A DNA stretch of 64,000 nt from Halostella salina (GTDB taxonomy: Archaea; Halobacteriota; Halobacteria; Halobacteriales; Natronoarchaeaceae), in contig NZ_RCIH01000003.1 in assembly GCF_003675855.1 (NCBI RefSeq), forward strand, positions 248,001 through 312,000, given 5' to 3'. Position numbers and translations under genes: made by a program. A model generated the notes under the pieces. The model did not search any database, was not told the DNA's origin, and saw only the letters and a program-made list of their open reading frames with translations. The first letter of the stretch is position 1, and each line of letters begins with the position of its first letter. Shown piece by piece: positions 42,759 to 51,465 of this stretch.

Positions 42759-43502
42759 GTGACCAGTCGTCCCTCCCTCCGCGTCTCGGTTCTGGTGCTC
42801 GTCATGGGCGTCGCCCTGCTCGCGCTTGCGGTCACCACCGGCGGCCCGGTGACGGACTCCGTCTACCAGTACACGGCGTTCGAGGTGGACCACGACAACG
42901 ACGAACTCGTCCTCACGAACGCCGCGACCGGCCGGGAACGCCGGGGCAGCAGTGCGACGGAGACGAACGTCGACGAACGGATCGCCTGTCTCCCGGCCTA
43001 CGTCAGGGAGTGTACCTTCGAGTACCTGGCTATCGAGGAGAACCGAACCGTCGATGGTGTCGGTAGCGAACACGACTTCGTCTACCTCGACGGGACGTTC
43101 TACGGGATCGTAGAGGCCAGTCCCGGAAGCCTGGCGTACGGCTACGAGCGAACCGACGCGGACGCGGCGTTCGAGTACCTCGCGATGGACGCCGCCGGAC
43201 TGACCGACGACGAACGGACCGCAGTCGAACGCGGGCGGGTGATCACGACACACCCGCTGCCGAACGCGAACCGGATCGTCGAACACGACGGAACGTACTA
43301 CACGATCCTGGAGACGGGCGTGAAGTCGTACGGCGAGGGCGGGTCGTTCTGCTCGTCGGGCGGGGACGGGTTCTGTAGCGCCGCGAACGACAAGCGGTGG
43401 GACACACGGCTCCGACGCGCCGGACTCGGACTGCTCGGACTGCTGGGCATTGTCACAGGCGGCGGCAACCTGCTGGTGGCCTGGAGCAACCGCAACGAGT
43501 AG
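42759..43502 (+). CDS. Membrane-anchored protein of unknown function
   Basis: A 247-residue protein starting with GTG. It has one membrane segment near the N-terminus (VSVLVLVMGVALLALAVTT, about 9-27) and one near the C-terminus (about 222-240), with an outside domain between them holding Cys in IACLPAYVRECTFEY and GGSFCSSGGDGFCSAANDK. The soluble part is acidic and beta-rich by eye. The paired cysteines may form disulphides outside the cell. The GTG fits best because it places the first membrane segment near the N-terminus. No family recognised. Confidence 0.65.
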   Translation: MTSRPSLRVSVLVLVMGVALLALAVTTGGPVTDSVYQYTAFEVDHDNDELVLTNAATGRERRGSSATETNVDERIACLPAYVRECTFEYLAIEENRTVDGVGSEHDFVYLDGTFYGIVEASPGSLAYGYERTDADAAFEYLAMDAAGLTDDERTAVERGRVITTHPLPNANRIVEHDGTYYTILETGVKSYGEGGSFCSSGGDGFCSAANDKRWDTRLRRAGLGLLGLLGIVTGGGNLLVAWSNRNE

Positions 43503-43576
43503 CGCCGCTGCGACCGTCTCCCGCCGCCGACCGCGGTTCCGCAACTGCAAAGGCCCGCCCCGCCCGCTTTCGAACC

Positions 43577-44281
43577 ATGTACGAGGGCGTCCACGCCCGC
43601 CCCGACGGCGACAGCACGGTCGCGCGGCTCGCCAGCACCGCGGCCGACTACGGCTTCGACGGCGTCGTCGTCCGCAACCACGGCGACGCCCGCGCCGACT
43701 ACGACGCCGAGCGCGTCGCCGACGAGTACGGCGTCGACGTGGTCGAGGGCCTCGAAGTGCGGGCGGACGACCCGGAGGCGGCGAGCGGCTACGTCGGCAA
43801 CTACCGGCGGGACGTGACCGTGCTCGCGCTCCACGGCGGGACGCCCGCGCTGAACCGCTTCGCCGTCGAACAGCCCCGCGTCGACGTGCTGGCCCATCCG
43901 ATGGCCGGCGACGGCGACTTCAACCACGTGCTAGCCAAAGCCGCCCGCGAGAACGGTGTCCGTGTGGAGTTCGACCTCTCGCCGGTCCTGCGGGCGAGCG
44001 GCGGCCGGCGGGTGCAGGCGCTGTCGGACCTCCGGAAGCTTCGGGAGGTCGTCGAACACTACGATGCCCCATACGTCGTCAGCGCCGACCCGGCATCACA
44101 TCTCCAGCTCCGCGCGCCGCGGGAGCTGGTCGCGGTCGGCGAGGCGGTCGGCTTCTCGGCCGAGCAGGTCCGGACGGGGCTCCGGGAGTGGGGCCGCCTC
44201 GCGGAGCGCAACCGCGAGCACCAGTCCGAGGCGTTCATTGAGCCGGGGGTCGAACGTGGCCGGTATGAAGAAGAGCCTTGA
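43577..44281 (+). CDS. rnp3: RNase P protein component 3 (Rpp30)
   Basis: A 234-residue TIM-barrel protein subunit of RNase P, which trims the 5' ends of tRNA precursors. Typical segments are MYEGVHARPDGDSTVARLAS, GFDGVVVRNHGD, VEGLEVRADDP, VLALHGGTPALNRFAVEQPR, VDVLAHPM and AASHLQLRAPRELV. It starts a run with a methyltransferase, Pop5, proteasome alpha and SBDS genes, and overlaps the methyltransferase gene by 17 bases. Confidence 0.93.
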   Translation: MYEGVHARPDGDSTVARLASTAADYGFDGVVVRNHGDARADYDAERVADEYGVDVVEGLEVRADDPEAASGYVGNYRRDVTVLALHGGTPALNRFAVEQPRVDVLAHPMAGDGDFNHVLAKAARENGVRVEFDLSPVLRASGGRRVQALSDLRKLREVVEHYDAPYVVSADPASHLQLRAPRELVAVGEAVGFSAEQVRTGLREWGRLAERNREHQSEAFIEPGVERGRYEEEP

Positions 44282-44930
44282 GGAACACGCCGAGCGATTC
44301 TCCGAGAAGGCCGACGAGTACGACGAGCACAAGTCCGACGAGTACCGGGCCTGCGCGGATCTGGTCGTCGACCACGCCGCGCCGGAGGCGGACGACACCG
44401 TCCTCGATCTGGGCACCGGTACCGGGGCCATCGCGCTGGCGCTCGCGCCCGACGCCGGCCGCGTGATCGGCCGCGACATCAGCGAGGGGATGCTGGAGCA
44501 GGCCGAGACGAAGGCGGCCGACCGGGGGATCGACAACGCCGAGTTCGGCGAGGGGCGGTTCCGCGACTCGAACGCGCCCGACGACGCCGACGTGGACGTG
44601 GTGACGACGAACTTCGCCATGCACCACCTGAGCGACGACGAGAAGCGCGAGGCGATCGCGGCCATCGCCGCGCTCGAACCGCGACGGGTCGTGGTCGGCG
44701 ACGTGATGTTCTTCGGCAACCCCGACCCCGACGAGCCGTTCTACAGCCCCGAGGTCGACGACCCCGCGACCGTCGGCGTCCTCGCGGACGCGCTGACGGA
44801 CGCCGGCTTCGCGCTGACCGCAGTCGAGATGGTTCATGAACAGGTCGGCGTCCTCGCCGCCGAGCGCGCGCCGGACGCTGCGGGCGCGGTCGGGGACGAC
44901 CTCGCAGCCGACGGGACCGACGACGGATGA
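44265..44930 (+). CDS. Class I SAM-dependent methyltransferase
   Basis: A 221-residue protein with the SAM loop VLDLGTGTGAIALALAPDAG near 45-64, an acidic residue after RVIGRDISEGMLEQAE and NFAMHHLSDDEKREAI, the layout of a small-molecule or RNA methyltransferase. It sits between the RNase P genes Rpp30 and Pop5, overlapping both (17 and 4 bases), so an RNA substrate is plausible but unproven. A gene with this position is common in haloarchaea. Confidence 0.85.
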   Translation: MKKSLEEHAERFSEKADEYDEHKSDEYRACADLVVDHAAPEADDTVLDLGTGTGAIALALAPDAGRVIGRDISEGMLEQAETKAADRGIDNAEFGEGRFRDSNAPDDADVDVVTTNFAMHHLSDDEKREAIAAIAALEPRRVVVGDVMFFGNPDPDEPFYSPEVDDPATVGVLADALTDAGFALTAVEMVHEQVGVLAAERAPDAAGAVGDDLAADGTDDG

Positions 44931-45406
44931 AACACCTCCCGAAGCACCTGCGGCCGCGGTGGCGGTACCTCGCCGTCACTGTCGAGGGCTGGCCCGACGC
45001 CGAGATCGACCGCGGCGCGTTCCAGCGGGCGCTGTGGTACGCCGGGCAGAACCTGCTCGGCGACGCCGGGGCCGCCGACGCCGACCTCACCGTGCTGGAC
45101 TTCGACTTTTCCGACGGGTACGGCGAGACCGTGGTCCGTGCACGCCGGGGCCACGCCGACGACGCGCGGGCCGCGGTCGCCTGCGTCGACGCGGTCGACG
45201 ACCAGCCCGTCGGCGTCGCCGTCCGCGGGACGAGCGGCACCGTCCGCGCCTGTGAAGAAAAGTATTTAGGACGCCGTCCGGAAGTTCCCGGCCAGAGCAC
45301 GGTCGTGTTCGAGAACGAGGAGCGGGCCGCAGTCGGCCGGAACGACGCGTACGACGTGCGGCTCGACGGCTCGTTTGCGGGCGCGACGGAACTCGATTTC
45401 GAGTGA
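44927..45406 (+). CDS. rnp2: RNase P protein component 2 (Pop5)
   Basis: A 159-residue RNase P subunit: MKHLPKHLRPRWRYLAVTVE, FQRALWYAGQNLLGDAGAAD and a central FDFSDGYGETVVRARRGHAD beta-sheet. Pop5 pairs with Rpp30, encoded two genes upstream, in the catalytic complex. It overlaps the methyltransferase by ATGA and is immediately followed by the proteasome alpha gene. The C-terminal extension after about residue 120 is acidic. Confidence 0.9.
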   Translation: MKHLPKHLRPRWRYLAVTVEGWPDAEIDRGAFQRALWYAGQNLLGDAGAADADLTVLDFDFSDGYGETVVRARRGHADDARAAVACVDAVDDQPVGVAVRGTSGTVRACEEKYLGRRPEVPGQSTVVFENEERAAVGRNDAYDVRLDGSFAGATELDFE

Positions 45407-45410
45407 TACT

Positions 45411-46196
45411 ATGCAGGGACAAGCCCAACAGCAGGCCTACGACCGCGGGATCACGATCTTCTCGCCGGACGGACGCCTCTATCAGGTGGAGTACGCGCGA
45501 GAGGCGGTCAAGCGAGGCACGGCGAGCATCGGGGTGCGAACCAGCGACGGCGTGGTGCTGGCGGTGGACAAGCGCATCCGGTCGCCGCTGCTGGAAGGCA
45601 CGAGCGTCGAGAAACTGCACAAGGCCGACGACCACGTCGGCATCGCGAGCGCGGGCCACGTCGCCGACGCCCGCCAGCTCATCGACTTCGCCCGCCGCCG
45701 CGCGCAGGTGAACCAGATCCGCTACGGCGAGCCGGTCGGCGTCGAGACGCTGACCAAGGAGGTCACCGACCACATCCAGCAGTACACCCAGGTCGGCGGC
45801 GCGCGCCCGTTCGGCGTCGCGCTGATCGTCGGCGGCATCGACAACGGCGAGCCCCGCCTGTTCGAGACCGACCCGTCGGGGACTCCCTACGAATGGAAGG
45901 CGCTGGCCGTCGGCGCGGACCGCGGCGAGATCCAGGAGTACCTGGAGGACAACTACGACGAGGACGCCGACCTCGAGGGCGGGATCAAGCTCGCGCTTGA
46001 GGCGCTGGCCTCGGTCAACGACGGCGGGCTCTCCCCGCAGGGACTGGGTCTCGCGACCGTCGACGGCGAGTCCGAGAGCTACATCTCGCTGACCGACGAC
46101 GAGATCGAGGAGTACCTCGTCGAGAACGACCTGCTGGCCGACGAGACGCCCGAGGACGCCGACACCGAGGGCGAGTCGGACGACGCCGACGAGTAA
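45411..46196 (+). CDS. psmA: Proteasome subunit alpha
   Basis: A 261-residue 20S proteasome alpha subunit. The N-terminus MQGQAQQQAYDRGITIFSPD then GRLYQVEYAREAVKRGTASI is the family signature, followed by SIGVRTSDGVVLAVDKRIRS and GGARPFGVALIVGG. The chain ends with an acidic tail. Alpha rings gate the protease; the CDC48-like ATPase elsewhere in this window could feed it. The ATG follows the Pop5 stop by four bases. Confidence 0.95.
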   Translation: MQGQAQQQAYDRGITIFSPDGRLYQVEYAREAVKRGTASIGVRTSDGVVLAVDKRIRSPLLEGTSVEKLHKADDHVGIASAGHVADARQLIDFARRRAQVNQIRYGEPVGVETLTKEVTDHIQQYTQVGGARPFGVALIVGGIDNGEPRLFETDPSGTPYEWKALAVGADRGEIQEYLEDNYDEDADLEGGIKLALEALASVNDGGLSPQGLGLATVDGESESYISLTDDEIEEYLVENDLLADETPEDADTEGESDDADE

Positions 46197-46255
46197 TCCC
46201 GTCCGGCGATTTCTCGCGGGAAACACCTTTTACCCGGGCCGCGTTACTGCCCGAT

Positions 46256-46981
46256 ATGATTTCGCTGGAGGACGCGGTGACGGCGCGGCTCGAATCCCAC
46301 GGGGCGCGCTTCGAGGTGCTCGTCGACCCCGACGCAGCCCTGGAGATAGCACGCGACGAGTTCGAGGGCGACCTCGAAGACGTGATCGCGGCCGAGGACG
46401 TGTTCGAGAACGCCAGCAGGGGGGACCGCCCGGCCGAGAGCGACCTGGAAGACGTGTTCGGGACGACCGAACCGCTGGAGATCATCCCCGAGGTCATCAA
46501 GCGCGGCGAGATCCAGATCACCGCCGAGCAGCGCCGCGAGATGCAGGAACAGAAGCGCAAACAGCTGATCCAGCGCATCGCGCGCAACGCCGTCAACCCA
46601 CAGATGGACGACGCGCCCCACCCGCCCGACCGCATCGAGAGCGCGCTGGAGGAAGCCGGCTTCACCGTCGACCCGATGGAACCCGTCGAGAGTCAGGTCG
46701 ACGAGGCGCTGGACGACCTCCGGCCGGTCATCCCGATCCGGTTCGACGAGGTGACCGTCGCCGTGAACGTCCCGGCGGACCACGCCGGCAGCGCGCAGGC
46801 GAAGATCCGGTCGTACGGCGACCTCGAACGCGAGGAGTGGCAGCCCGACGGCTCGTGGATCGGCGTGCTGACGTTCCCGGCCGGCCTGCAGAACGATTTC
46901 TACGACACCGTCAACGAGATCACGAGCGGCGAAGCCGAGACGCGGATCGTCCGCGACGAGGACGAGATCAGCACCCGCTAA
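46256..46981 (+). CDS. sbds: SBDS ribosome maturation factor
   Basis: A 241-residue protein of the SBDS family that helps release the anti-association factor aIF6 from the large ribosomal subunit. Domain I (about 1-90) starts MISLEDAVTARLESHGARFE and includes EIARDEFEGDLEDVIAAEDV; domain II has RQMQEQKRKQ-like ITAEQRREMQEQKRKQLIQR; domain III ends SWIGVLTFPAGLQNDFYDTV. Its position after psmA and the RNase P genes matches the conserved archaeal exosome-proteasome neighbourhood. Confidence 0.93.
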   Translation: MISLEDAVTARLESHGARFEVLVDPDAALEIARDEFEGDLEDVIAAEDVFENASRGDRPAESDLEDVFGTTEPLEIIPEVIKRGEIQITAEQRREMQEQKRKQLIQRIARNAVNPQMDDAPHPPDRIESALEEAGFTVDPMEPVESQVDEALDDLRPVIPIRFDEVTVAVNVPADHAGSAQAKIRSYGDLEREEWQPDGSWIGVLTFPAGLQNDFYDTVNEITSGEAETRIVRDEDEISTR

Positions 46982-47030
46982 CCCACTGCGGACAGCCGTT
47001 TTACTCCTCGGTGAGTCCCCGTTGTCCGGG

Positions 47031-47471
47031 TCATTGCGTCACCGTCGCGGCGTCCTGTAGGGACGCCGGCTTCGGCCCCGTCTGGTGACGGAGGGTGAGT
47101 TCAAGCCCGTACCGCGGCGGTGCCTCGACCGTCAGCCGGAGCCACTCCGGGTCGAGGAGCGTCAGCAGGTCGTCGTACACCTCGGCCGCAAACTCCTCGT
47201 GGCCGATCTCGCGGTCCCGGAACGTCTGCATGTAATCCCGGTAGCTCATCAGTTCGACCACGTACTCGTCCGGGCAGTACTCCAGGGTGACCTCGTAGTA
47301 GTCCGCGGTGCCCTCGTACGGACACCAGGCGGTTGCGTCCGACGTTTCGATCGTCAGCAGTCCATCCGTCTCGGTGGCGACGCGCCGCAGCACGGGCACG
47401 TCCGCGACCGCCTCGCCGTCCTTCGACGGGCTCCGTCGCCCCGCCCCTTCGGAGTCTGCATCATCGCTCAT
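47031..47471 (-). CDS. QueF-like protein (candidate archaeosine synthase)
   Basis: A 146-residue protein of the QueF family. After a disordered N-terminus (1-28) come the catalytic Cys in TSDATAWCPYEGTADYYEVT (Cys50, with Asp57), a strand VVELMSYRDYMQTF and the His-Glu pair REIGHEEFAAEVYDDLL. The E-K-S-x-K NADPH loop of bacterial QueF reductases is replaced by ELMSYRDYM. That pattern fits archaeal QueF-like amidinotransferases, which convert preQ0 in tRNA to archaeosine. A true preQ0 reductase is the alternative. Confidence 0.75.
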   Translation of the reverse strand: MSDDADSEGAGRRSPSKDGEAVADVPVLRRVATETDGLLTIETSDATAWCPYEGTADYYEVTLEYCPDEYVVELMSYRDYMQTFRDREIGHEEFAAEVYDDLLTLLDPEWLRLTVEAPPRYGLELTLRHQTGPKPASLQDAATVTQ

Positions 47472-47527
47472 GGGTCGATGTCGGCTTCGTGGAGCGCGGT
47501 AAAATGAGTGACGACAGCAGCGCGGCG

Positions 47528-47836
47528 CTATCCCTTCTTGAAGCCGACCAGGAAGCCGCCGGTGAAGCCGACGCCGATGGACATCGTAGAGAGGATGGGG
47601 GCGATCCAGCCCGGGTCCTGCACCTGTTCGCCGGTCTTCAGCAGGCCGGCGGAGAGGCGGTTCCAGTCGACGGAGAGGATCCCCTTCGCTTCGAGGAACT
47701 TGAACAGCGCCAGTTCGAGCCCGACGATGATCGCCAGTATCTTGGCGATCTTCTTGGCGGCGAAGCCGATGATGGCTCCGATGAAGGCCCCGCTACCGAA
47801 CTCGAGGCCGAGTTGTTGTGGATCGATTGCTACCAT
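47528..47836 (-). CDS. FUN14 family membrane protein
   Basis: A 102-residue membrane protein: QLGLEFGSGAFIGAIIGFAA, KKIAKILAIIVGLELALFKF, LEAKGILSVDWNRLSAGL and STMSIGVGFTGGFLVGFKKG. Three hydrophobic segments with the Gly-rich GFTGGFLVGFKKG end are characteristic of the FUN14 family. In eukaryotes FUN14 proteins sit in the mitochondrial outer membrane; in archaea the role is unknown. Single minus-strand gene divergent from hflX. Confidence 0.88.
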   Translation of the reverse strand: MVAIDPQQLGLEFGSGAFIGAIIGFAAKKIAKILAIIVGLELALFKFLEAKGILSVDWNRLSAGLLKTGEQVQDPGWIAPILSTMSIGVGFTGGFLVGFKKG

Positions 47837-47978
47837 ATCCGATACGACGGGAGCTAGATGGTATTAGTTTTGTGGGATGTCCCGTTGGGCTGTCAGTTCA
47901 CGGCAGTGTCCCGCGATACCGGTCCGGAACCCATGGCAGAATAGTAAGGTATCGGAACAGTCGGCGGTGCGGCCCGGG

Positions 47979-47986
47979 TTTAAATA
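47979..47986 (+). promoter_or_regulatory. TATA box of hflX
   Basis: TTTAAATA in GC-rich surroundings, about 53 bases before the ATG at 48039. A start near 48010 gives a leader of about 30 bases. Confidence 0.55.
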
Positions 47987-48038
47987 GGTCGAACCCGTAG
48001 CTCCGTGAAAGGGTGACGGCGATATCGCAAGCACCAGC

Positions 48039-49334
48039 ATGAAGGCCATCATCGCAAAACGCGTCGACTCCGGGACGGCCGACACCGGGGAGATCCGCGA
48101 CCTGGCTCGCGCCGCCGGCTACACGGTCGCCGGCGAGGTGACCCAGACCCGGACGGAGGACCCGGCGCTCGAATTGGGTGAGGGGAAAGTCGAGGAGCTG
48201 GCGGCGACGGTCCATCGGACCGACGCCGACGCGGTCGTCTTCGACAACCGCCTCGGGCCGTACCAGACGTTCAACCTGGGTCAGAAGCTCCCGGAAGGCG
48301 TCGAGGTTATCGACCGGTTCACGCTCATTCTCGACATCTTCGGGCAGCGCGCACAGACCCGGAAGGCGCAGCTACAGGTCGAACTCGCGGAGCTGCGCTA
48401 CGAACTGCCCCGCGCCGAGGCGAAGGCGAGCCTCGCCAAGCGCGACGAGCGCCCCGGGTTCATGGGGCTCGGCGAGTACGACGAGAGCCGCGAACAGGAC
48501 ATCAAGGCACAGATCAGCCGGATCAAGGACGAACTCGACAAGATCGAGCGGACCGAGGAGCAGCGCCGCGCCCAGCGCCGCGAGTCCGGCTTCGACCTCG
48601 TCGCGCTCGCTGGCTACACCAACGCCGGCAAGTCGACGCTGATGCGCCGCCTCGCCGAGGACCTGGACGTCGACGAGAACGAGGACCTCCACCCGGATCT
48701 GGACGAGACCGCCGAGTCCGAGGACCGCCTGTTCACCACGCTTGGCACCACCACGCGCCGGATGGACATGGACCGCCGCGACGTGTTGCTCACCGACACC
48801 GTCGGGTTCATCAGCGACCTGCCCCACTGGCTCGTCGAGTCGTTCAAGTCGACGCTGGACGAGGTGTATCAGGCCGACCTCGTCCTGCTCGTCGTCGACG
48901 TGAGCGAGTCCGTGGAGGCGATCCGCGAGAAGCTCGTCACCTCCCACGACACGCTGTACGAGCGCAACGAAGCGCCCATCGTCACGGTCCTGAACAAGAT
49001 CGACCTCGTGGACGACGAGGAACTCGCCGAGAAGCGCGAGGCACTGTCCGCGCTCGCGCCGAACCCCATCGCGGTCAGCGGGAAGGAGGGGATCGACGTG
49101 GACCGCCTCCGGGACCGCATCGACCGGGAACTGCCCGACTGGGAGCGCGAGACGCTCGTGATGCCGATGACCGACGACACGATGAGCGTCGTCTCCTGGC
49201 TCCACGACCACGCCCGCGTCGACGACGTGACGTACGGCGACGGCGACGTGGTCGTCGAGTTCGAGGCCCGGCCGACCGTCGTCGAACAGTCTCGCGCGAA
49301 GGCGTCCGACCTGTCGGTCCCCGAGTCCGCCTAA
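48039..49334 (+). CDS. hflX: GTPase HflX
   Basis: A 431-residue ribosome-associated GTPase. The N-terminal HflX domain (about 1-180) includes VFDNRLGPYQTFNLGQKLPE, VIDRFTLILDIFGQRAQTRK and a coiled-coil. The GTPase has G1 GYTNAGKSTLMRRL near 192, switch DRLFTTLGTTTRRM, G3 DTVGFISDLPHWLVESFKST and G4 NKIDL near 318. HflX splits stalled ribosomes in stress. The end overlaps the convergent thioesterase gene by 4 bases. Confidence 0.94.
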   Translation: MKAIIAKRVDSGTADTGEIRDLARAAGYTVAGEVTQTRTEDPALELGEGKVEELAATVHRTDADAVVFDNRLGPYQTFNLGQKLPEGVEVIDRFTLILDIFGQRAQTRKAQLQVELAELRYELPRAEAKASLAKRDERPGFMGLGEYDESREQDIKAQISRIKDELDKIERTEEQRRAQRRESGFDLVALAGYTNAGKSTLMRRLAEDLDVDENEDLHPDLDETAESEDRLFTTLGTTTRRMDMDRRDVLLTDTVGFISDLPHWLVESFKSTLDEVYQADLVLLVVDVSESVEAIREKLVTSHDTLYERNEAPIVTVLNKIDLVDDEELAEKREALSALAPNPIAVSGKEGIDVDRLRDRIDRELPDWERETLVMPMTDDTMSVVSWLHDHARVDDVTYGDGDVVVEFEARPTVVEQSRAKASDLSVPESA

Positions 49335-49780
49335 TCCATCTCCGTCTGCTCCATCTCCTCGGCCGCCGCCAGTAGCTCCTCGCCGCGTCCCGAGTCGACC
49401 GACAGGTCGGGCACCGGCGACGGCGACCCGTCCTCGTCGACCGCGACGAAGACGAACCGCGACTCGGTCGTCTGCTCGCGCTCGCCGGTCTCTGGCTTCT
49501 CGCGGAACGCCCGGATCCGTGTCCTGACGCTCGTCTTCCCCGCACCGTAGACGTACGCCTCGACGACGACGGTGTCCCCCGTCGGGACCGGGCGCTGGAA
49601 ATCCATATGGTCGATGCTGGCCGTCACGCAGGACTGGCCGGCGAATCGGATCGCCGACATCGCGCCGACCTCGTCCATCCACTTCATCACGTTCCCCCCG
49701 TGGACCGTTCCGAGATTGTTGGCGTGGTTCGGCTGCACGCGGCTCCGGTTCTCGATGTAGGTGTCCATCAGGTTCGGCAT
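49331..49780 (-). CDS. Acyl-CoA thioesterase (hotdog fold)
   Basis: A 149-residue single hotdog domain: MDTYIENRSRVQPNHANNLG, TVHGGNVMKWMDEVGAMSAI and VTASIDHMDFQRPVPTGDTV. The NHANNLGTVHGGNVMKWMDE block (active-site Asn/Asp region) is the acyl-CoA thioesterase/BFIT signature. It hydrolyses CoA thioesters in lipid or amino-acid metabolism. The Met at 49780 gives the family start. The acidic C-terminal tail is extra to the fold. Confidence 0.9.
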   Translation of the reverse strand: MPNLMDTYIENRSRVQPNHANNLGTVHGGNVMKWMDEVGAMSAIRFAGQSCVTASIDHMDFQRPVPTGDTVVVEAYVYGAGKTSVRTRIRAFREKPETGEREQTTESRFVFVAVDEDGSPSPVPDLSVDSGRGEELLAAAEEMEQTEMD

Positions 49781-49820
49781 ACCCGGAGTTGACTCGGCAC
49801 GCGGAAGAGTCTTGGCTGAG

Positions 49821-50828
49821 CTACGACCGACGGCCCGAGACACGGTCTATCGCTGCTTCCGTCTCGTCGACGAGGTCGGCGACGACGGTCGCAGCGGGCG
49901 AGACCGCCCCCGTCAGTCCCGCGCTCTGCCCAGCGAACAGCGCCATCGCGTCGATGTCGCCAGCCACGTCCGGCGTCGCGAGCGCCTCGTCGTACCGCTC
50001 GATCGACTCCCCGTCGCCCGTCGTGGCGACGACCTCGTCCTCGCCGGGTCGGTCGCCGGGTTCCGGCTCACCGGCGTCGGTCCAGCCCTCGACCGTGTCG
50101 TTCTCGACCACGCGGTGCGGGGTCCCCGGCCACCCCTTGTCGAACAGTTCGGTGTGGACCGTGTCCGTCTCGTCGGCCGCCGCGACCCGTTCCCGGTAGG
50201 CACGGTGGACGTTCGCCTCCTCGGTCGCCACGAACCGGGTCCCCAGCCACGCCGCGTCGGCACCGAGCGCGAGCGCCGCGGCCACCCCTCGCCCGTCCGC
50301 GATGCCGCCCGCCGCAACGACGGGCACCTCGACGGCGTCGGCGACCCGCGGAACGAGCGGCATCGTCGCTACGTCGCTCTGGACGTGGCCGCCGGCCTCC
50401 CAGCCCTGTGCGACGACGGCGTCGACGCCGGCGGCCGCCGCCTCCCGCGCCTCGGCGGCGCTTCCGACGGTCTGGAACACGACGCCGCCGGCCTGGTGCA
50501 CCTGGTCGACGTACGGCGCGGCGTTACCGAACGACAGGGAGACGACTTCCGCCCCCGCGTCCAGACAGGCGGCGAGGTGGTCCTCCGTCGGATGCCGGGT
50601 CGTCGCCTCGTCCAGCACGAGATTGACCGCGAACGGGCGGTCAGTCAGTTCACGGGTGCGATCGATCGCGTGCTTCGTCTCGTCGACCCCTCGCCACGTG
50701 ACCGCGAGGTGGCCGAGTCCGCCGGCGTTCGACACTGCGGCGGCCAGTTCCGGGCACGTCGCGCTCCCGATCGGTGCCTGCACGAGGGGGTGGTCGACAC
50801 CGACCAGATCGGTAAACGGCGTGTCCAT
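49821..50828 (-). CDS. NAD(P)H-dependent flavin oxidoreductase / nitronate monooxygenase family
   Basis: A 335-residue FMN TIM-barrel protein. It begins FTDLVGVDHPLVQAPIGSAT, has FAVNLVLDEA, VVSLSFGNAAPYV, AVVAQGWEAGGHVQSDVATM and VPVVAAGGIADGRGVAAALA, ALGADAAWLGTRFVATEEAN. The GWEAGGH catalytic His region supports nitronate monooxygenase-like activity; enoyl-reductase FabK-like enzymes share the pattern. The start at 50828 removes an unrelated extension. Minus strand, close to the thioesterase gene. Confidence 0.85.
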   Translation of the reverse strand: MDTPFTDLVGVDHPLVQAPIGSATCPELAAAVSNAGGLGHLAVTWRGVDETKHAIDRTRELTDRPFAVNLVLDEATTRHPTEDHLAACLDAGAEVVSLSFGNAAPYVDQVHQAGGVVFQTVGSAAEAREAAAAGVDAVVAQGWEAGGHVQSDVATMPLVPRVADAVEVPVVAAGGIADGRGVAAALALGADAAWLGTRFVATEEANVHRAYRERVAAADETDTVHTELFDKGWPGTPHRVVENDTVEGWTDAGEPEPGDRPGEDEVVATTGDGESIERYDEALATPDVAGDIDAMALFAGQSAGLTGAVSPAATVVADLVDETEAAIDRVSGRRS

Positions 50829-50985
50829 ACACTGGCAAGCACCGGTGACACGGAAAACCTTCGCCCCCACCGCAGGTTTATCCGCGAAGCCGCGGCCAAC
50901 CCCGCCGTGACCTGACCGTCGCCGTGGGGCGTCGAGCGGTTGCGCGACGCACCGCCCCACGGGTCGCTTGCGTCGCCTGCTCGCC

Positions 50986-51465
50986 CTACTCCAGCGGCCG
51001 CTTCGTCTTCTCGACGACTTCCACGTCGCCGATCCCGGTCTCCGGGTACTCCCCTTCGGCGTCCTTCTCGGCCGCCTTCACCATGTCCCAGACGACGTTC
51101 AGGCCGGTCGTCACTCCCTCCAGCGCCTCCATCTCGCAGCCGGTCTTGCCGGTCGTCTCGACGGCGACCGTCAGCTCGATCCGGTCGTCGCCCACGTCGA
51201 ACTCGGTGTCGACGTTCGTGATGGGGATCTGGTGGCACATCGGGATCGTCTCCCAGGTGTGCTTGACGGCCTGGACCGCGCCGACGCGGGCCGTCGCGAG
51301 CACGTCGCCCTTCCCGATCCCGTCCTCGCGAACCGCCTCGACCGTCGAGGGCTGGAGGCGGATAGTCCCGCGTGCGACCGCTCGCCGCGCCGTGTCGGGC
51401 TTGTCGCCAACGTCGACCATCTGCACGTCGCCGTCGTCGTCCGTGTGAGTCAGGTCGTCGCTCAT
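50986..51465 (-). CDS. moaC: Cyclic pyranopterin monophosphate synthase MoaC
   Basis: A 159-residue enzyme of molybdenum cofactor synthesis that makes cyclic pyranopterin monophosphate with MoaA. Motifs: MVDVGDKPDTARRAVARGTI, KGDVLATARVGAVQAVKHTW, IPMCHQIPITNVD and TGCEMEALEGVTTGLNVVWD. It overlaps the upstream nnr gene by ATGA (51462-51465). The N-terminus has an acidic tail of ~15 residues. MoaA is not in this window. Confidence 0.95.
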   Translation of the reverse strand: MSDDLTHTDDDGDVQMVDVGDKPDTARRAVARGTIRLQPSTVEAVREDGIGKGDVLATARVGAVQAVKHTWETIPMCHQIPITNVDTEFDVGDDRIELTVAVETTGKTGCEMEALEGVTTGLNVVWDMVKAAEKDAEGEYPETGIGDVEVVEKTKRPLE

